A DNA stretch of 58,481 bases from Actinomycetota bacterium (GCA_019348135.1 JAHWJY010000005.1:1-58481); one strand, 5' to 3'. Counted from the stretch's first letter, positions 34,657-44,113 are shown. The notes: generated from the sequence alone by a model not told the origin. Made by a program: numbers and translations.

Positions 34657-35367
34657 GTGGTGGAGGTCGTCGCCCTGGACGGGGACGACACGCTGTGGCA
34701 CTCGGAGTCGTACTTCACCCTCACCCACCGCCGGTTCGCCGAGCTCCTCGCCCCCCACGCCGAGCCCGACGCGCTCGAGCAGCAGCTCCTCGACGTCGAG
34801 CGGCGCAACCTGGCGCTGTTCGGCTACGGCGTCAAGGGCTTCACCCTGTCGATGATCGAGACCGCCATCGCGGTCTCGGGCGGCACCGTCGGGGCCGACG
34901 ACATCGCGACGATCCTCGCGTGGGGCAAGGAGATGCTGGCACACCCGGTCGATCTCCTCGACGGGGTCGCCGAGACCGTCGAGGCCCTGGCCCGGTCCCA
35001 CCGCCTGGTGCTCGTCACGAAGGGCGACCTGTTCCACCAGGAGAGCAAGGTCGCGCGCTCCGGCCTGGCCGACCGCTTCGAGCACGTCGCCATCGTCGCG
35101 GAGAAGGACGGAGCGACGTACCGCCGGGTGATGGCCACGGTGGGCGTGCCACCGGAGCGCTTCCTGATGGTGGGCAACTCGGTCCGGTCGGACGTCGTCC
35201 CCGTGATCGACCTCGGCGGCCACGCGGTCCACATCCCGTACCACACGACCTGGGAGCTCGAGCGGGCCGTCCTGCCGGTCACCGACGACGGGGACCGCGT
35301 CTGGGAGCTCGAGGACATCCGTCAGCTGCCGGCGCTCGTCGCCGAGCTGTCGGGGACACGCCCGTGA
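34657..35367 (+). CDS. HAD-superfamily hydrolase
   Basis: A 236-residue HAD protein. Motif I is A-L-D-G-D-D-T-L-W-H-S-E, a variant in which the catalytic pair is D-G-D-D-T-L-W as in YjjG/FMN-hydrolase-like members; motif II is V-L-V-T-K-G-D; motif III is K-D-G-A-T-Y and motif IV V-G-N-S-V-R-S-D-V. The four-helix cap lies between residues about 20 and 110. GTG at 34657 is chosen from GGGAGGAG five bases upstream; the next codon is also GTG. A TAGCGT box lies at 34626-34631. The stop overlaps the next gene, a lipoprotein (GTGA). Substrate unknown. Confidence 0.82.
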   Translation: MVEVVALDGDDTLWHSESYFTLTHRRFAELLAPHAEPDALEQQLLDVERRNLALFGYGVKGFTLSMIETAIAVSGGTVGADDIATILAWGKEMLAHPVDLLDGVAETVEALARSHRLVLVTKGDLFHQESKVARSGLADRFEHVAIVAEKDGATYRRVMATVGVPPERFLMVGNSVRSDVVPVIDLGGHAVHIPYHTTWELERAVLPVTDDGDRVWELEDIRQLPALVAELSGTRP

Positions 35368-36266
35368 GCCCGGTGGTGGCGCTGGCGGCCGCCCTGGTCG
35401 TGGCGGCGTCGGCCGGCGGATGCGGCGGAGGGAGCGAGGAGCGCGTCGCCTCGGGACGCCCCGCGACCGCCACCGAGACCGTCACCACGCCGGTCTCCGT
35501 CGACCACACGCTCGTGGTCGACGTGCAGCGGTCGCGGTCGGCCGCCGGGCGCGATGTCCTCGAGGTGCGGCTGCGGACGACCGGTGACGAGCCCGTGGAG
35601 GTCACGGGTCTGCAGCTGCTGGACGAGCGCTTCACGCCGGTGCCGCCCGCGCCGAAGTCCACGAGCGTCCGACCCGGCCGGTCCTGGATCATCACGCCGA
35701 TCCCCGCGACCGACGCGGTCTGCGACGCGGCCACCGACGTCGTCCCCCGGATGGCCGTGTCGTTCCTCTCGGGCGGCGACACGGTCCACGTCGTGGTCGC
35801 CGTGGCCCCGGAGGGGTCGGAGCTCCTCGCCGGGATCCACGCCGACGAGTGCCGCCGGCGCCGCCTCACCGCGGCCGTCGAGCTGCGCTTCGGCGACGAC
35901 TGGACCACGGTCTCGCCGGCGACGGCGCGCGGCACGATCGAGCTGGAGCGCAGGACCGCGACCGGCGCGGTGGTGCTGGCGCAGGTCCAGGGCACGGTCA
36001 TCTTCTCGCTGCGGCTCCTCGAGGGGGCCGCGGACGGCCCGGTCCTCACGCTGCCCGCCGGCGACGACGCCACCGAGGTCCCGGTCGAGATCTCGGCCGC
36101 CCGGTGCGACCCGCACGCCCTGATCGAGAGCAAGAAGACCTACCTGTTCCCGATGTGGGTCGAGCTCGAGGGCGAACCGGTCGTCTTCCTCACCGTCGAG
36201 CCCACGGGACCGGCGAGGACCGCCTTCGAGGCGTTGCTGCGCGAGGGCTGCCACCTCGAGGACTGA
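35364..36266 (+). CDS. Lipoprotein of unknown function
   Basis: A 300-residue lipoprotein: hydrophobic signal (MSPVVALAAALVVAASA) and lipobox A-G-G-C with Cys20. The mature region looks beta-rich, with two modules that begin T-L-V-V-D-V-Q-R-S-R and I-E-L-E-R-R-T-A. It has cysteines near residues 119, 159, 250 and 297. I do not recognise the family; proteins of this kind are often paired with small cytoplasmic enzymes in actinobacteria without known function. The GTG start overlaps the HAD gene stop, so both are translated together. Confidence 0.7.
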   Translation: MSPVVALAAALVVAASAGGCGGGSEERVASGRPATATETVTTPVSVDHTLVVDVQRSRSAAGRDVLEVRLRTTGDEPVEVTGLQLLDERFTPVPPAPKSTSVRPGRSWIITPIPATDAVCDAATDVVPRMAVSFLSGGDTVHVVVAVAPEGSELLAGIHADECRRRRLTAAVELRFGDDWTTVSPATARGTIELERRTATGAVVLAQVQGTVIFSLRLLEGAADGPVLTLPAGDDATEVPVEISAARCDPHALIESKKTYLFPMWVELEGEPVVFLTVEPTGPARTAFEALLREGCHLED

Positions 36267-36351
36267 GGCCGTGGCACCTCCCCGCCGGCCGAGGACCGAC
36301 GGCCACGGTGGCCGGGGCAGCCGTCCATGGACGCTCGCTACGGTCGCCGAC

Positions 36352-37425
36352 ATGGCCGAGAACACCGATGCGAACCCGCGCCCGGACGGCGACCGCACCC
36401 CGGACGCGGCGTCGCAGGGCACCTACGTCGAGGCGAGCTACACCCGCGACACGCGCTACATCGAACGGCGGATCCTCGACGATCCGGATGCGGACTGGCC
36501 GGTCGAGCCGGGCCGCTACCGGCTGGTCGTGAGCCGCGCGTGTCCCTGGGCCAACCGCGCCATCATCGTCCGTCGTCTCCTCGGGCTCGAGGACGCCATC
36601 TCGATGGCGGTCGCCGGGCCGACCCACGACTGGCGCAGCTGGACGTTCGATCTCGACCCGGGTGGCGTCGACCCCGTGCTCGGCATCGCGCGGCTGCGGG
36701 AGGCCTACGAGGCCGCGGTGCCCGGCTACGAGCGCGGCATCACCGTGCCGGCGATCGTCGACATCCCGACCGGGCAGGTCGTGACCAACGACTTCCCCAC
36801 GATCACCCTCGACCTGTCGACGCAGTGGACCGCCCACCACCGGAAGGGCGCTCCCGACCTCTACCCCGAGCACCTCCGCGACGAGATGGACGAGGTGATG
36901 CAGGAGGTCTACCGCGACGTCAACGACGGCGTCTACCGCGCCGGCTTCGCCGGCACCCAGACGGCGTACGACGAGGCCTACCGCCAGCTGTTCGCGCGGC
37001 TTGACCAGCTCTCCGAGCGCCTGCGTGACCGGCGCTACCTCATGGGCGGGACCATCACCGAGGCGGACGTGCGGCTGTTCACCACCCTGGTCCGCTTCGA
37101 CGCCGTCTACCACAACCACTTCAAGTGCAACCGCTCGAAGCTCACCGAGATGCCCGTGCTGTGGGCCTACGCCCGGGACCTGTTCCAGACCCCCGGGTTC
37201 GGCGACACGATCGACTTCGACCACATCAAGCGCCACTACTACGAGGTGCACACCGACATCAACCCGACGGGGATCGTCCCGGCAGGGCCCGACCTGCGGA
37301 CCTGGGCCTCACCCCACGGCCGCGAGGAGCTCGGCGGGCGCCCCTTCGGGGACGGGACGCCCCCGCCCCCGCCCGGCGACGACGAGGTCGTGCCGTCGGC
37401 GCACAACCCCGCGCTCGCCGCCTGA
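36352..37425 (+). CDS. Glutathionyl-hydroquinone reductase-like (Xi-class GST) protein
   Basis: A 357-residue thioredoxin-fold plus helical-domain enzyme. The catalytic Cys64 lies in S-R-A-C-P-W-A-N-R, and the C-terminal signature H-Y-Y-E-V-H-T-D-I-N-P-T-G-I-V-P is that of S-glutathionyl-hydroquinone reductases. These enzymes remove a thiol from conjugated hydroquinones. Actinobacteria mostly use mycothiol, so the true thiol partner is uncertain. A TACGGT box (36339-36344) ends seven bases before the ATG, another leaderless candidate. The last 25 residues are Pro/Gly-rich and not part of the core. Confidence 0.9.
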   Translation: MAENTDANPRPDGDRTPDAASQGTYVEASYTRDTRYIERRILDDPDADWPVEPGRYRLVVSRACPWANRAIIVRRLLGLEDAISMAVAGPTHDWRSWTFDLDPGGVDPVLGIARLREAYEAAVPGYERGITVPAIVDIPTGQVVTNDFPTITLDLSTQWTAHHRKGAPDLYPEHLRDEMDEVMQEVYRDVNDGVYRAGFAGTQTAYDEAYRQLFARLDQLSERLRDRRYLMGGTITEADVRLFTTLVRFDAVYHNHFKCNRSKLTEMPVLWAYARDLFQTPGFGDTIDFDHIKRHYYEVHTDINPTGIVPAGPDLRTWASPHGREELGGRPFGDGTPPPPPGDDEVVPSAHNPALAA

Positions 37426-37447
37426 GCGACGAGCGCCGGGCCGGCGT

Positions 37448-38254
37448 CTACTTGCTGGCGGCCTTCTTGTAGCGCGACACCGACAGCGGGACGAACACGA
37501 CCAGGATGCCGACCACCCAGATGAGGGTGTAGGCGACCGGGTGGTCCAGCGACCACACGTCCGGCACCGCCGCGGCGGCCTCGGGTGGCATGTTCCCGAA
37601 CAGCTCGCGCGCCGCCTGGGTCACCGCCGAGACGGGGTTCCACTCGGCGAACGTCCGCAGCGGCCCCGGCAGGTTCTCCGCCGGCACGAACGTGTTGGCG
37701 ATGAACGTCATGGGGAAGATCACGATGAACGAGGCGTTGTTGATGACCTCGGGACTCGGGACGATCAGCCCCATCAGCGCCATGATCCACGAGAACGCGT
37801 ACGCGAACAGCAGCAGCAGGAGGAAGCCGCCCAGCGCGTCGAGGAACGAGCTCCGGATGCGCCACCCGACGAGCAGGCCGGTGAGCGCCATGATCACGAT
37901 CGACAGCAGGTTGTAGACGATGTCGGACGCCGTCCGGCCGATGAGCACGGCGGACCGCGACATCGGCAGCGACCGGAAGCGGTCGATGATGCCCTTCTGC
38001 ATGTCCTCGGCGAGGCCCGCGCCCGTGAACGTCGACCCGAAGATGACCGTCTGGGCGAAGATGCCCGCGATGAGGAACTCGCGGTAGTCCATCCCCGGGA
38101 TCTCGATCGAGTCGCCGAACACGTACGCGAACAGCAGCACGAACATGATCGGGGAGATCAGGACGAAGACGAGGACCTCGGGGACCCGCTTGATCTTGAT
38201 CAGGTTGCGCTTGGCGACGATGGCGCCGTCCTGCAGGGCGTGTGCGGCGCTCAT
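37448..38254 (-). CDS. ABC-2 type transport permease, DrrB-like
   Basis: A 268-residue membrane protein with six hydrophobic segments. The start (V-A-K-R-N-L-I-K-I-K-R-V-P-E-V-L-V-F) and the conserved N-P-V-S-A-V-T-Q-A-A-R segment in the second half are typical of DrrB-type drug-export permeases. The ATG overlaps the stop of the upstream ATPase gene (ATGA), as usual for drrAB pairs. Substrate unknown. It converges on the hydroquinone-reductase gene 22 bases away. Confidence 0.9.
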   Translation of the reverse strand: MSAAHALQDGAIVAKRNLIKIKRVPEVLVFVLISPIMFVLLFAYVFGDSIEIPGMDYREFLIAGIFAQTVIFGSTFTGAGLAEDMQKGIIDRFRSLPMSRSAVLIGRTASDIVYNLLSIVIMALTGLLVGWRIRSSFLDALGGFLLLLLFAYAFSWIMALMGLIVPSPEVINNASFIVIFPMTFIANTFVPAENLPGPLRTFAEWNPVSAVTQAARELFGNMPPEAAAAVPDVWSLDHPVAYTLIWVVGILVVFVPLSVSRYKKAASK

Positions 38255-39243
38255 GGGGCACCTCCGGTGGCAGCGGCGGCAGCGACCGCCGGTTCGGTCC
38301 CGTCCTCGGCGACGTGGCCGGTGAGGCTCAGGAAGACGTCGTCCAGGGTGGGACGACGCAGGCCGACGTCGAGCACCGAGACCCCGCGTGCGTCGAGCCG
38401 CCGGAGCGTCTCGATGAGGGTCTTGGCGCCGCCCGACGCGGGAGCGGTCAGGGTGCGGGTGTGGTCGTCCACCTGGACGTCACCCGCCGCGAGCTCGGAC
38501 AGCACCTCGCGGGCGACCGGGACCTCGTCGTCGCGCTCGACCACGAGCTCGATGCGCTCGCCGCCGACCTCGACCTTGAGCTCGTCCGCCGTGCCCTGGG
38601 CGATCGCGCGACCGCGGTCGATGACCACGATCTCGTCGGCGAGCCGGTCCGCCTCCTCCAGGTACTGGGTCGTCAGCAGGACCGTCGTGCCCGCCTGCAC
38701 CAGCTCGCGGATGACCTCCCACAGCTCGGTGCGGCTGCGGGGGTCGAGTCCCGTGGTCGGCTCGTCGAGGAACAGGACCTCGGGCTTCGCCACGAGCGCG
38801 CCGGCGAGGTCGAGCCTCCGACGCATGCCGCCCGAGTACGTCTTGACCGGACGGTCGGCCGCCTCGGCCAGGTCGAACCGCTCGAGCAGCTCGCGGGCGC
38901 GGCCACGCGAGACGTCCCGACCGAGGCGGTACAGCCGCCCGATCATGTCGAGGTTCTCGAAGCCCGTCAGGTGCTCGTCCACCGCGGCGTACTGACCCGA
39001 CAGCCCGATGCGCTCGCGCACCCCCACCGGATCGGCGCCGACGTCGATGCCGGCGACCTCGGCGGTGCCCGCGTCGGGCACGAGCAGGGTCGTGAGGATG
39101 CGGACGGCGGTGGTCTTGCCGGCCCCGTTCGGGCCCAGGAGCCCGAGGACGGTCCCCTTCGGCACGGTGAGGTCGAGCCCGTCGAGCGCGGTGACGTCGC
39201 CGTAGCGCTTCACCAGCCCCCGGGCTCGGATGATGTCGGTCAT
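38251..39243 (-). CDS. ABC transporter ATP-binding protein, DrrA-like
   Basis: A 330-residue ATPase: Walker A G-P-N-G-A-G-K-T, Q-loop S-G-Q-Y-A-A-V-D-E, signature Y-S-G-G-M-R-R-R, Walker B V-L-F-L-D-E-P and switch T-T-Q-Y. The Q-loop and the C-terminal A-L-R-R-L-D ... P-T-L-D-D-V-F-L-S-L-T-G-H region match the daunorubicin-resistance (DrrA) group that exports hydrophobic drugs or lipids. Pairs with the permease gene immediately behind it. Confidence 0.93.
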   Translation of the reverse strand: MTDIIRARGLVKRYGDVTALDGLDLTVPKGTVLGLLGPNGAGKTTAVRILTTLLVPDAGTAEVAGIDVGADPVGVRERIGLSGQYAAVDEHLTGFENLDMIGRLYRLGRDVSRGRARELLERFDLAEAADRPVKTYSGGMRRRLDLAGALVAKPEVLFLDEPTTGLDPRSRTELWEVIRELVQAGTTVLLTTQYLEEADRLADEIVVIDRGRAIAQGTADELKVEVGGERIELVVERDDEVPVAREVLSELAAGDVQVDDHTRTLTAPASGGAKTLIETLRRLDARGVSVLDVGLRRPTLDDVFLSLTGHVAEDGTEPAVAAAAATGGAP

Positions 39244-39327
39244 GTGTTCCCCAGTCGCTTCTCGTTCCGAGCCGGTCCACGGTGACAGGGAGGTGTGACA
39301 CGGGTCGACGCGGACCACCCGGCGCGC

Positions 39328-39365
39328 CCGTTCCGTCCGGAACGGCCGTGCGCTGCGCGAGCGCA
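39328..39365 (-). terminator. Two hairpins downstream of the DEAD-box helicase gene
   Basis: CCGTTCC / GGAACGG with loop GTCC (39328-39345) and TGCGCT / AGCGCA with loop GCGCG (39349-39365). They lie in the 199-base gap between the helicase stop and the DrrA-like gene start, and could end the helicase transcript or shape the 5' leader of drrA. I see no gene in this gap. Confidence 0.4.
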
Positions 39366-39442
39366 GCATCGGTGGGGAGACGTCCCAGGACCCCGGAGGT
39401 CGTCGGCGCGCTGCCCGGTCGCGCGCGCAACGCTCATGCCGG

Positions 39443-41128
39443 TCAGCCCTTCTGGTCGCGCCGGACGTTGGCCTTCTTGCCCTTGATGGTCGTGTTCCGC
39501 AGCGCCTGGATGACCTCGTCCGCGGCCGACTCGGGGACCTCGACGAGCGAGAAGTTCGAGGTGATCTCGATCGCGCCGATGTCGCGGCCCGACAGGCTCG
39601 ACTCGTTGGCGATGGCCCCGACGAGGTCCTTCGGCCGGATGCCGGCGGTGCGGCCCTGGTTGACGAACAGCCGCGTCGTGCCGGCCGAGGGGCCGCGACG
39701 GGGCGGGCGGTGCTTGCCGCCGCCACCGCCACCGCCGCCGCTCTCGGGACGGTCGGCCTGCAGGCTCACGTCCGGGACCTCCTCGTCGTCGGCCCCGGCG
39801 CCGGTCGCCTCGTGCGCGAGCTTGATGGCGGCGAGCGCGACCTCGACGACGTCGAACTCGTCGGTGAGGCTGTCGACGACGACACGGAACTGGTCGAGCT
39901 CCTCGCCGTCGACGAGCAGGCTCTCGTGCAGCGCCGCCCGGGTCATCTCCAGCCGACGGGCGCGGAGGTCGGCCACGCTCGGGACCTTCTCCACGTCCAT
40001 CTTGCGCCGCGTGTGTCGCTCGATGGCCTTGAGCATGCGGTGCTGGCGCGGCTCGACGAGCGTGATCGCGACGCCCTCGCGGCCGGCGCGCCCGACCCGG
40101 CCGATGCGGTGGGTGTAGGACTCCGGAGCGGAGGGGACGTCGTAGTTCACGACGTGGGTGAGGTGGTCGATGTCGAGGCCGCGTGCGGCGACGTCGGTCG
40201 CGACGAGCAGGTCCGCGGTCTCGTTGCGGAGCCGGTCCATGACGCGGTCGCGCTGCTCCTGGCTCATGCCGCCGTGGAGCGCCTCGGCGCGGTAGCCGCG
40301 GCCGTTCATGGTCTCGGTGAGCTCGTCGACCTCGTTGCGGGTGCGGCAGAACACGATCGCGGCCGTCGGGGCCTCGATGTCGAGGATGCGGCCGAGCGCG
40401 GCCGGCTTGGCGCTCCGCGGCACGACGTAGGCGGTCTCGCGGATGAGCGGCTCGTCACCCTCGAACGCGGCCTCGCGGCCGACCGTGATGCGGACGGGGT
40501 CGCGCAGGTACTTCCGCGCCATGCCGTCGATGCGCGGCGGGATCGTGGCCGAGAACAGCATCGTCTGGTGGTCCTCGGGGACCTCGGCGAGGATCGCCTC
40601 GATGTCCTCGAGGAAGCCCATGTCGAGCATCTCGTCGGCCTCGTCGAGGACGACGACCTCGAGCGCGTCCATGGCGAGCGTGCCGCGCGAGATGTGGTCG
40701 ATGGCGCGGCCGGGCGTGGCGACGACGACGTCCACCCCGCGCTCGAGCGCCTTGAGCTGACGCCAGATGGGCTGCCCGCCGTAGACGGGCAGGACGCGCG
40801 CACCGAGCTTCCGGCCGTAGCGGTGGAACGCCTCCGAGACCTGCATCGCGAGCTCGCGCGTGGGCACCAGCACCAGGGCGGTGGGCGCGTTGCCGCGGTC
40901 GCCGGCGGGCAGCCGTTGCAGGACCGGCAGCGCGAACGCGGCGGTCTTGCCGGTGCCGGTCGCGGCCTGGCCGAGGAGGTCCTGCCGTGCCAGCAGCGGA
41001 GGGATCGCCTCGCGCTGGATCGGCGTCGGCTCCTCGTAGCCGAGCTCGTCGAGCATCTCGAGGAGCTCGGGCCGGAGCTCGAGGTCCGCGAAGGTCGTGG
41101 TGTCGTCGTGCGGGGGGGAGGTGTCCAT
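39443..41128 (-). CDS. DEAD-box RNA helicase with C-terminal DbpA-type RNA-binding domain
   Basis: A 561-residue ATP-dependent RNA helicase of the DeaD/CsdA type. Motifs in order: Q-motif P-T-P-I-Q, A-T-G-T-G-K-T, P-T-R-E-L-A, T-P-G-R, D-E-A-D, S-A-T, and in the second RecA domain H-G-G-M-S-Q, T-D-V-A-A-R-G-L-D and H-R-I-G-R-V-G-R-A-G-R. Residues about 380-450 are a dimerisation-like helical part, then a Gly-rich linker with a run of eight glycines, then a DbpA-type RRM (about 490-555). It probably remodels structured RNA and ribosome precursors at low temperature. Confidence 0.95.
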   Translation of the reverse strand: MDTSPPHDDTTTFADLELRPELLEMLDELGYEEPTPIQREAIPPLLARQDLLGQAATGTGKTAAFALPVLQRLPAGDRGNAPTALVLVPTRELAMQVSEAFHRYGRKLGARVLPVYGGQPIWRQLKALERGVDVVVATPGRAIDHISRGTLAMDALEVVVLDEADEMLDMGFLEDIEAILAEVPEDHQTMLFSATIPPRIDGMARKYLRDPVRITVGREAAFEGDEPLIRETAYVVPRSAKPAALGRILDIEAPTAAIVFCRTRNEVDELTETMNGRGYRAEALHGGMSQEQRDRVMDRLRNETADLLVATDVAARGLDIDHLTHVVNYDVPSAPESYTHRIGRVGRAGREGVAITLVEPRQHRMLKAIERHTRRKMDVEKVPSVADLRARRLEMTRAALHESLLVDGEELDQFRVVVDSLTDEFDVVEVALAAIKLAHEATGAGADDEEVPDVSLQADRPESGGGGGGGGKHRPPRRGPSAGTTRLFVNQGRTAGIRPKDLVGAIANESSLSGRDIGAIEITSNFSLVEVPESAADEVIQALRNTTIKGKKANVRRDQKG

Positions 41129-41137
41129 GCGCAGAGC

Positions 41138-42190
41138 CTAGGTGGGGATGGGGGACAGGCCCGCCGCCCGCGCGACCAGTGCGTAGGAGCGGCGCTGGGC
41201 CTCGGGGTCGGAGAAGAGCCCGGTCAGGACGAGCTCCTGCACGTCGGTCCGACGGACGAGCTCGGCCAGCTCGGCGACGACCCGGTCGGGCGCGCCGATG
41301 ACGTAGGTCGACAGGCGGTGGGCCGCGAAGGCCTCCTCGCGTGGGTCGAGCTCGGCGGCCTCGGCCTCCTCCAGGGTGGGCACCGGCAGGCGCTCGTTGC
41401 GGGCCATGCGCACCATCGCCAGGGCGGGGACGCGCGCGAGCCGGCTCGCCTCCTCGTCCGTCTCCGCGCAGATGACCGAGACACCCATCGAGGCGTAGGG
41501 CGCATCGAGGTCGTCGCTCGGCGAGAACCGCTCGCGGTAGAGCGTCAGCGCCGGCAGGAGGTGGTCGGGCGCGAAGTGGTAGGCGAAGCTGAAGCGCTGG
41601 CCGAGGACGGCCGCGACCTGGGCGCTGAAGCCGCTCGACCCGAGGAGCCAGAACGGCGGGCGGGCACCTCCCGGCACGGCGGCCAGGCCGGCGTAGGGAT
41701 GCCCGGCCGGGAAGTCGCCCGTGAACCACCGCGCCAGCTCCTGGACCTCGTCGACGAACGCCGGCCCGTCGATGACCCCCTCGGCCCGTCGCAGGGCACC
41801 GGCGGTGCGCTGATCGGTGCCCGGCGCCCGCCCGATGCCGAGATCGATGCGGCCGGGGTGGAGCGCCTCGAGCATCCCGAACCGTTCGGCGACCATCAGC
41901 GGCGGGTGGTTGGGCAGCATCACGCCCGCGGAGCCCACCCGGATCGTCGTGGTCGCCGTCGCCACGTGGGCGAGGAGCACCTCCGGCGCGGAGCTGGCCA
42001 CGGCCGGCATCGTGTGGTGTTCGGCGACCCAGAACCGCCCGTAGCCGAGGGCCTCGACCGAGCGGGCCAGCTCCGTGGAGCGCAGCAGCGCCTCCCGGGG
42101 CGTGGCGTCCGACGCGACGCTCGCGAGGTCGAGCACCGCCAGCGGCACGCCGACGGCGGTGGCGGAGGGGAGCTCGTTCGTCGCGGGCAC
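41138..42190 (-). CDS. LLM-class flavin-dependent oxidoreductase (MsnO8-type)
   Basis: A 350-residue luciferase-like monooxygenase. P-L-A-V-L-D-L-A-S-V near the start, R-F-W-V-A-E-H-H-T-M-P-A-V-A-S-S-A-P-E-V-L, G-V-M-L-P-N-H-P-P-L-M-V-A-E-R-F and D-L-G-I-G-R-A-P-G-T-D are characteristic of the MsnO8 group of FMN-dependent members. GTG at 42190 follows GAGGAGGC by five bases. It lies nine bases upstream of the helicase start on the same strand; a shared transcript is possible. Substrate unknown. Confidence 0.9.
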   Translation of the reverse strand: MPATNELPSATAVGVPLAVLDLASVASDATPREALLRSTELARSVEALGYGRFWVAEHHTMPAVASSAPEVLLAHVATATTTIRVGSAGVMLPNHPPLMVAERFGMLEALHPGRIDLGIGRAPGTDQRTAGALRRAEGVIDGPAFVDEVQELARWFTGDFPAGHPYAGLAAVPGGARPPFWLLGSSGFSAQVAAVLGQRFSFAYHFAPDHLLPALTLYRERFSPSDDLDAPYASMGVSVICAETDEEASRLARVPALAMVRMARNERLPVPTLEEAEAAELDPREEAFAAHRLSTYVIGAPDRVVAELAELVRRTDVQELVLTGLFSDPEAQRRSYALVARAAGLSPIPT

Positions 42191-42301
42191 GCCAGCCTCC
42201 TCGTGGGCGCGGTCCGGGGCACGACGGTACGGCCACGCGCCGGCGTTAGGCTCGGCGCTCGTCGCCGGCACACCCACCGGCACGCTCCGAGAGGTCCCCC
42301 C

Positions 42302-43168
42302 GTGCCGTTCGACGCCGCCCGTACCGCCCGCACGCTGCACGGCGTCGTCGAGCTGGTGCACACGACGCTCTACTTCGCCCGCGACGCCCGGGACGCCTGG
42401 AGCGGGATCGGCCTCGAGCCGCTGGCGCAGGGCTACTTCGCCGGTCGGGCCGCCCCGCTCGGAGCCGTCGGGCCCGAGGTCGTGACCGCGATCTTCTTCA
42501 ACTTCTCGCCGACGGCGGTCGGGTTCGGCCTCCCGGCGGCGTGGGAGGCCGCCTCGCCGGCGGAGGTGCTGGCCGCGCGAGCCCGCGCGATGGAGGCGCT
42601 CTTCGAGCGGGTGAGCGCGCCGGGCGACGGGCTGGCCGAGGCGACCGAGCTCGCGGGCGTGGCCGCAGGAGGCGCGGACCTCGTCGGTCGTCCGCTCGCG
42701 GCCGCCAACGCGGCGGTCCCCCTGCCCGGCACCCCCTTCGCCGACCTGTGGCAGACCCTGACGATCCTGCGCGAGCACCGCGGCGACGGGCACGTGGCGC
42801 TGCTCACCGCCTCGGGCCTCCACCCGGTCGAGGTGCTCGTGGCGTACACGTCGTGGCAGAGCCAGCTCCGGCGCGGGTTCTACCAGCGCACGCGCCTGTG
42901 GGACGACCAGGCCTGGGGCGAGGCGGAACAGCGGCTGCGTGAGCGCGGCTGGCTGGACGACACGGGGTCGCTCACCGACGCCGGGCAGCGGTGGCGGCAG
43001 ACGTTGGAGGACGACACGGACCGGCTCGCGGCGGCGCCGTACGCCGCGCTCGGCGAGGACCGGTCGCGCCGGCTGTTCGACCTGCTCCGGCCGCTCGCGG
43101 CCGTGTTCGCCGAGGCCGAGGACGTCTACCCGCGACCGCCGGCGGTGCCGGCGAGCTTCGACGCCTGA
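42302..43168 (+). CDS. SCO6745-family protein, copy 1
   Basis: A 288-residue protein of the uncharacterised actinobacterial SCO6745 family. Family marks are E-L-V-H-T-T-L-Y-F-A-R near the start, Y-F-A-G-R-A-A-P-L-G, F-F-N-F-S-P-T-A-V, L-R-E-H-R-G-D-G-H-V-A, and a C-terminal winged-helix-like stretch (W-G-E-A-E-Q-R-L-R-E-R-G-W-L-D-D ... L-T-D-A-G-Q) that is why these are sometimes labelled MarR-like. Whether it binds DNA is unknown. GTG at 42302 has GAGAGG upstream and a TTAGGCT box at 42246-42252. A paralogue follows 13 bases later. Confidence 0.8.
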   Translation: MPFDAARTARTLHGVVELVHTTLYFARDARDAWSGIGLEPLAQGYFAGRAAPLGAVGPEVVTAIFFNFSPTAVGFGLPAAWEAASPAEVLAARARAMEALFERVSAPGDGLAEATELAGVAAGGADLVGRPLAAANAAVPLPGTPFADLWQTLTILREHRGDGHVALLTASGLHPVEVLVAYTSWQSQLRRGFYQRTRLWDDQAWGEAEQRLRERGWLDDTGSLTDAGQRWRQTLEDDTDRLAAAPYAALGEDRSRRLFDLLRPLAAVFAEAEDVYPRPPAVPASFDA

Positions 43169-43181
43169 GGGGGCGACCGTC

Positions 43182-44039
43182 GTGACGGAGACCGCGTACG
43201 CCCGGCGTGTGTGGCAGCTCCTCGAGACCCTGCACGCGGTCACCTACTTCGCCGACGAGGCGCGTGAGGCCAACCGGGCCGTGGGGCTCCGCGGCTTCTG
43301 GATGGGCTACTTCGCGTCGCGCGCCGCGCCCCTCGGCCACGTCGACGCGGCCGTGGTCACGGCCACGTTCGCGAACTTCCACCCCGCGATGGTGGCGCGC
43401 GCGATCCCGGACGCCTGGACGTTCGCGCCGCCGGCGACGGTCGTCGCGGCGCGTGCCCCGGCGGCGGCCGCCGCCCTCCGACGTGCCGCCCCCGACGTCG
43501 AGGACGCCGCCCGTCGCGCCCTCCCGCTGTTGGCGCGGGTCGTGGGCGCGGCCAGCTCGGCCGGACGCCCGCTCTTCGCGGCCAACCGGGCCGTCGCCGC
43601 CCCGACGGACCCGGTGGCCGCCCTGTGGCAGGCCGCCACCTCGCTGCGGGAGCACCGCGGCGACGGGCACGTGGCGTGCCTGGTCGGGGCGGGGCTGTCG
43701 GGGTGCGGCATCCACGTGCTGTTCGCCGCGGACGTGGGCGTGCCGCCCGCCCTCCTGCGGGACAACCGGGGCTGGAGCGACGACGACTGGGCTGCGGCGA
43801 CGATGACGCTCCAGGCCCGCGGCCTCCTCGCCGGCGGTCGCGTCACCGCGGCGGGCGGCCAGCTGCGGGCCGCGGTCGAGGCGCGCACGGACGACCTCGC
43901 CGGCGCCCCGTACGCGCTGCTCGCCGACGACGAACGAGCGGAGCTGCTCACGGTCCTCGCGCGACCGGCACGGGCGGTCGCCGCCGCCGGCGTGATCCCG
44001 TTCCCCAACCCCATGGGGCTCCCGCGTCCGGCGCCTTGA
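43182..44039 (+). CDS. SCO6745-family protein, copy 2
   Basis: A 285-residue paralogue of the preceding gene, sharing Y-F-A-x-R-A-A-P-L-G, F-x-N-F-x-P-x-M/A-V, L-R-E-H-R-G-D-G-H-V-A and the final helix-turn-helix-like W-A-A-A-T-M-T-L-Q-A-R-G-L-L. The usual start of the family, T-L-H-A-V-T-Y-F-A-D-E-A, is better kept here than in copy 1. GTG start has GAGGGGG upstream. The tandem pair arose by duplication and both copies appear intact. Function unknown. Confidence 0.8.
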   Translation: MTETAYARRVWQLLETLHAVTYFADEAREANRAVGLRGFWMGYFASRAAPLGHVDAAVVTATFANFHPAMVARAIPDAWTFAPPATVVAARAPAAAAALRRAAPDVEDAARRALPLLARVVGAASSAGRPLFAANRAVAAPTDPVAALWQAATSLREHRGDGHVACLVGAGLSGCGIHVLFAADVGVPPALLRDNRGWSDDDWAAATMTLQARGLLAGGRVTAAGGQLRAAVEARTDDLAGAPYALLADDERAELLTVLARPARAVAAAGVIPFPNPMGLPRPAP

Positions 44040-44113
44040 CCGCCCGGGGGCGACGGCGGAGGCTGCGGGATGCGCCCGCCAGCGGCGGCGGGCCGGACCG
44101 CATCGGAGGAACC

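Noticed and set aside
39710-42300. Very long plus-strand open frame upstream of SCO6745 copy 1.
   Set aside because: It overlaps the DEAD-box helicase and LLM oxidoreductase genes on the other strand, both with full motifs. Only its last part, from 42302, is a real gene.
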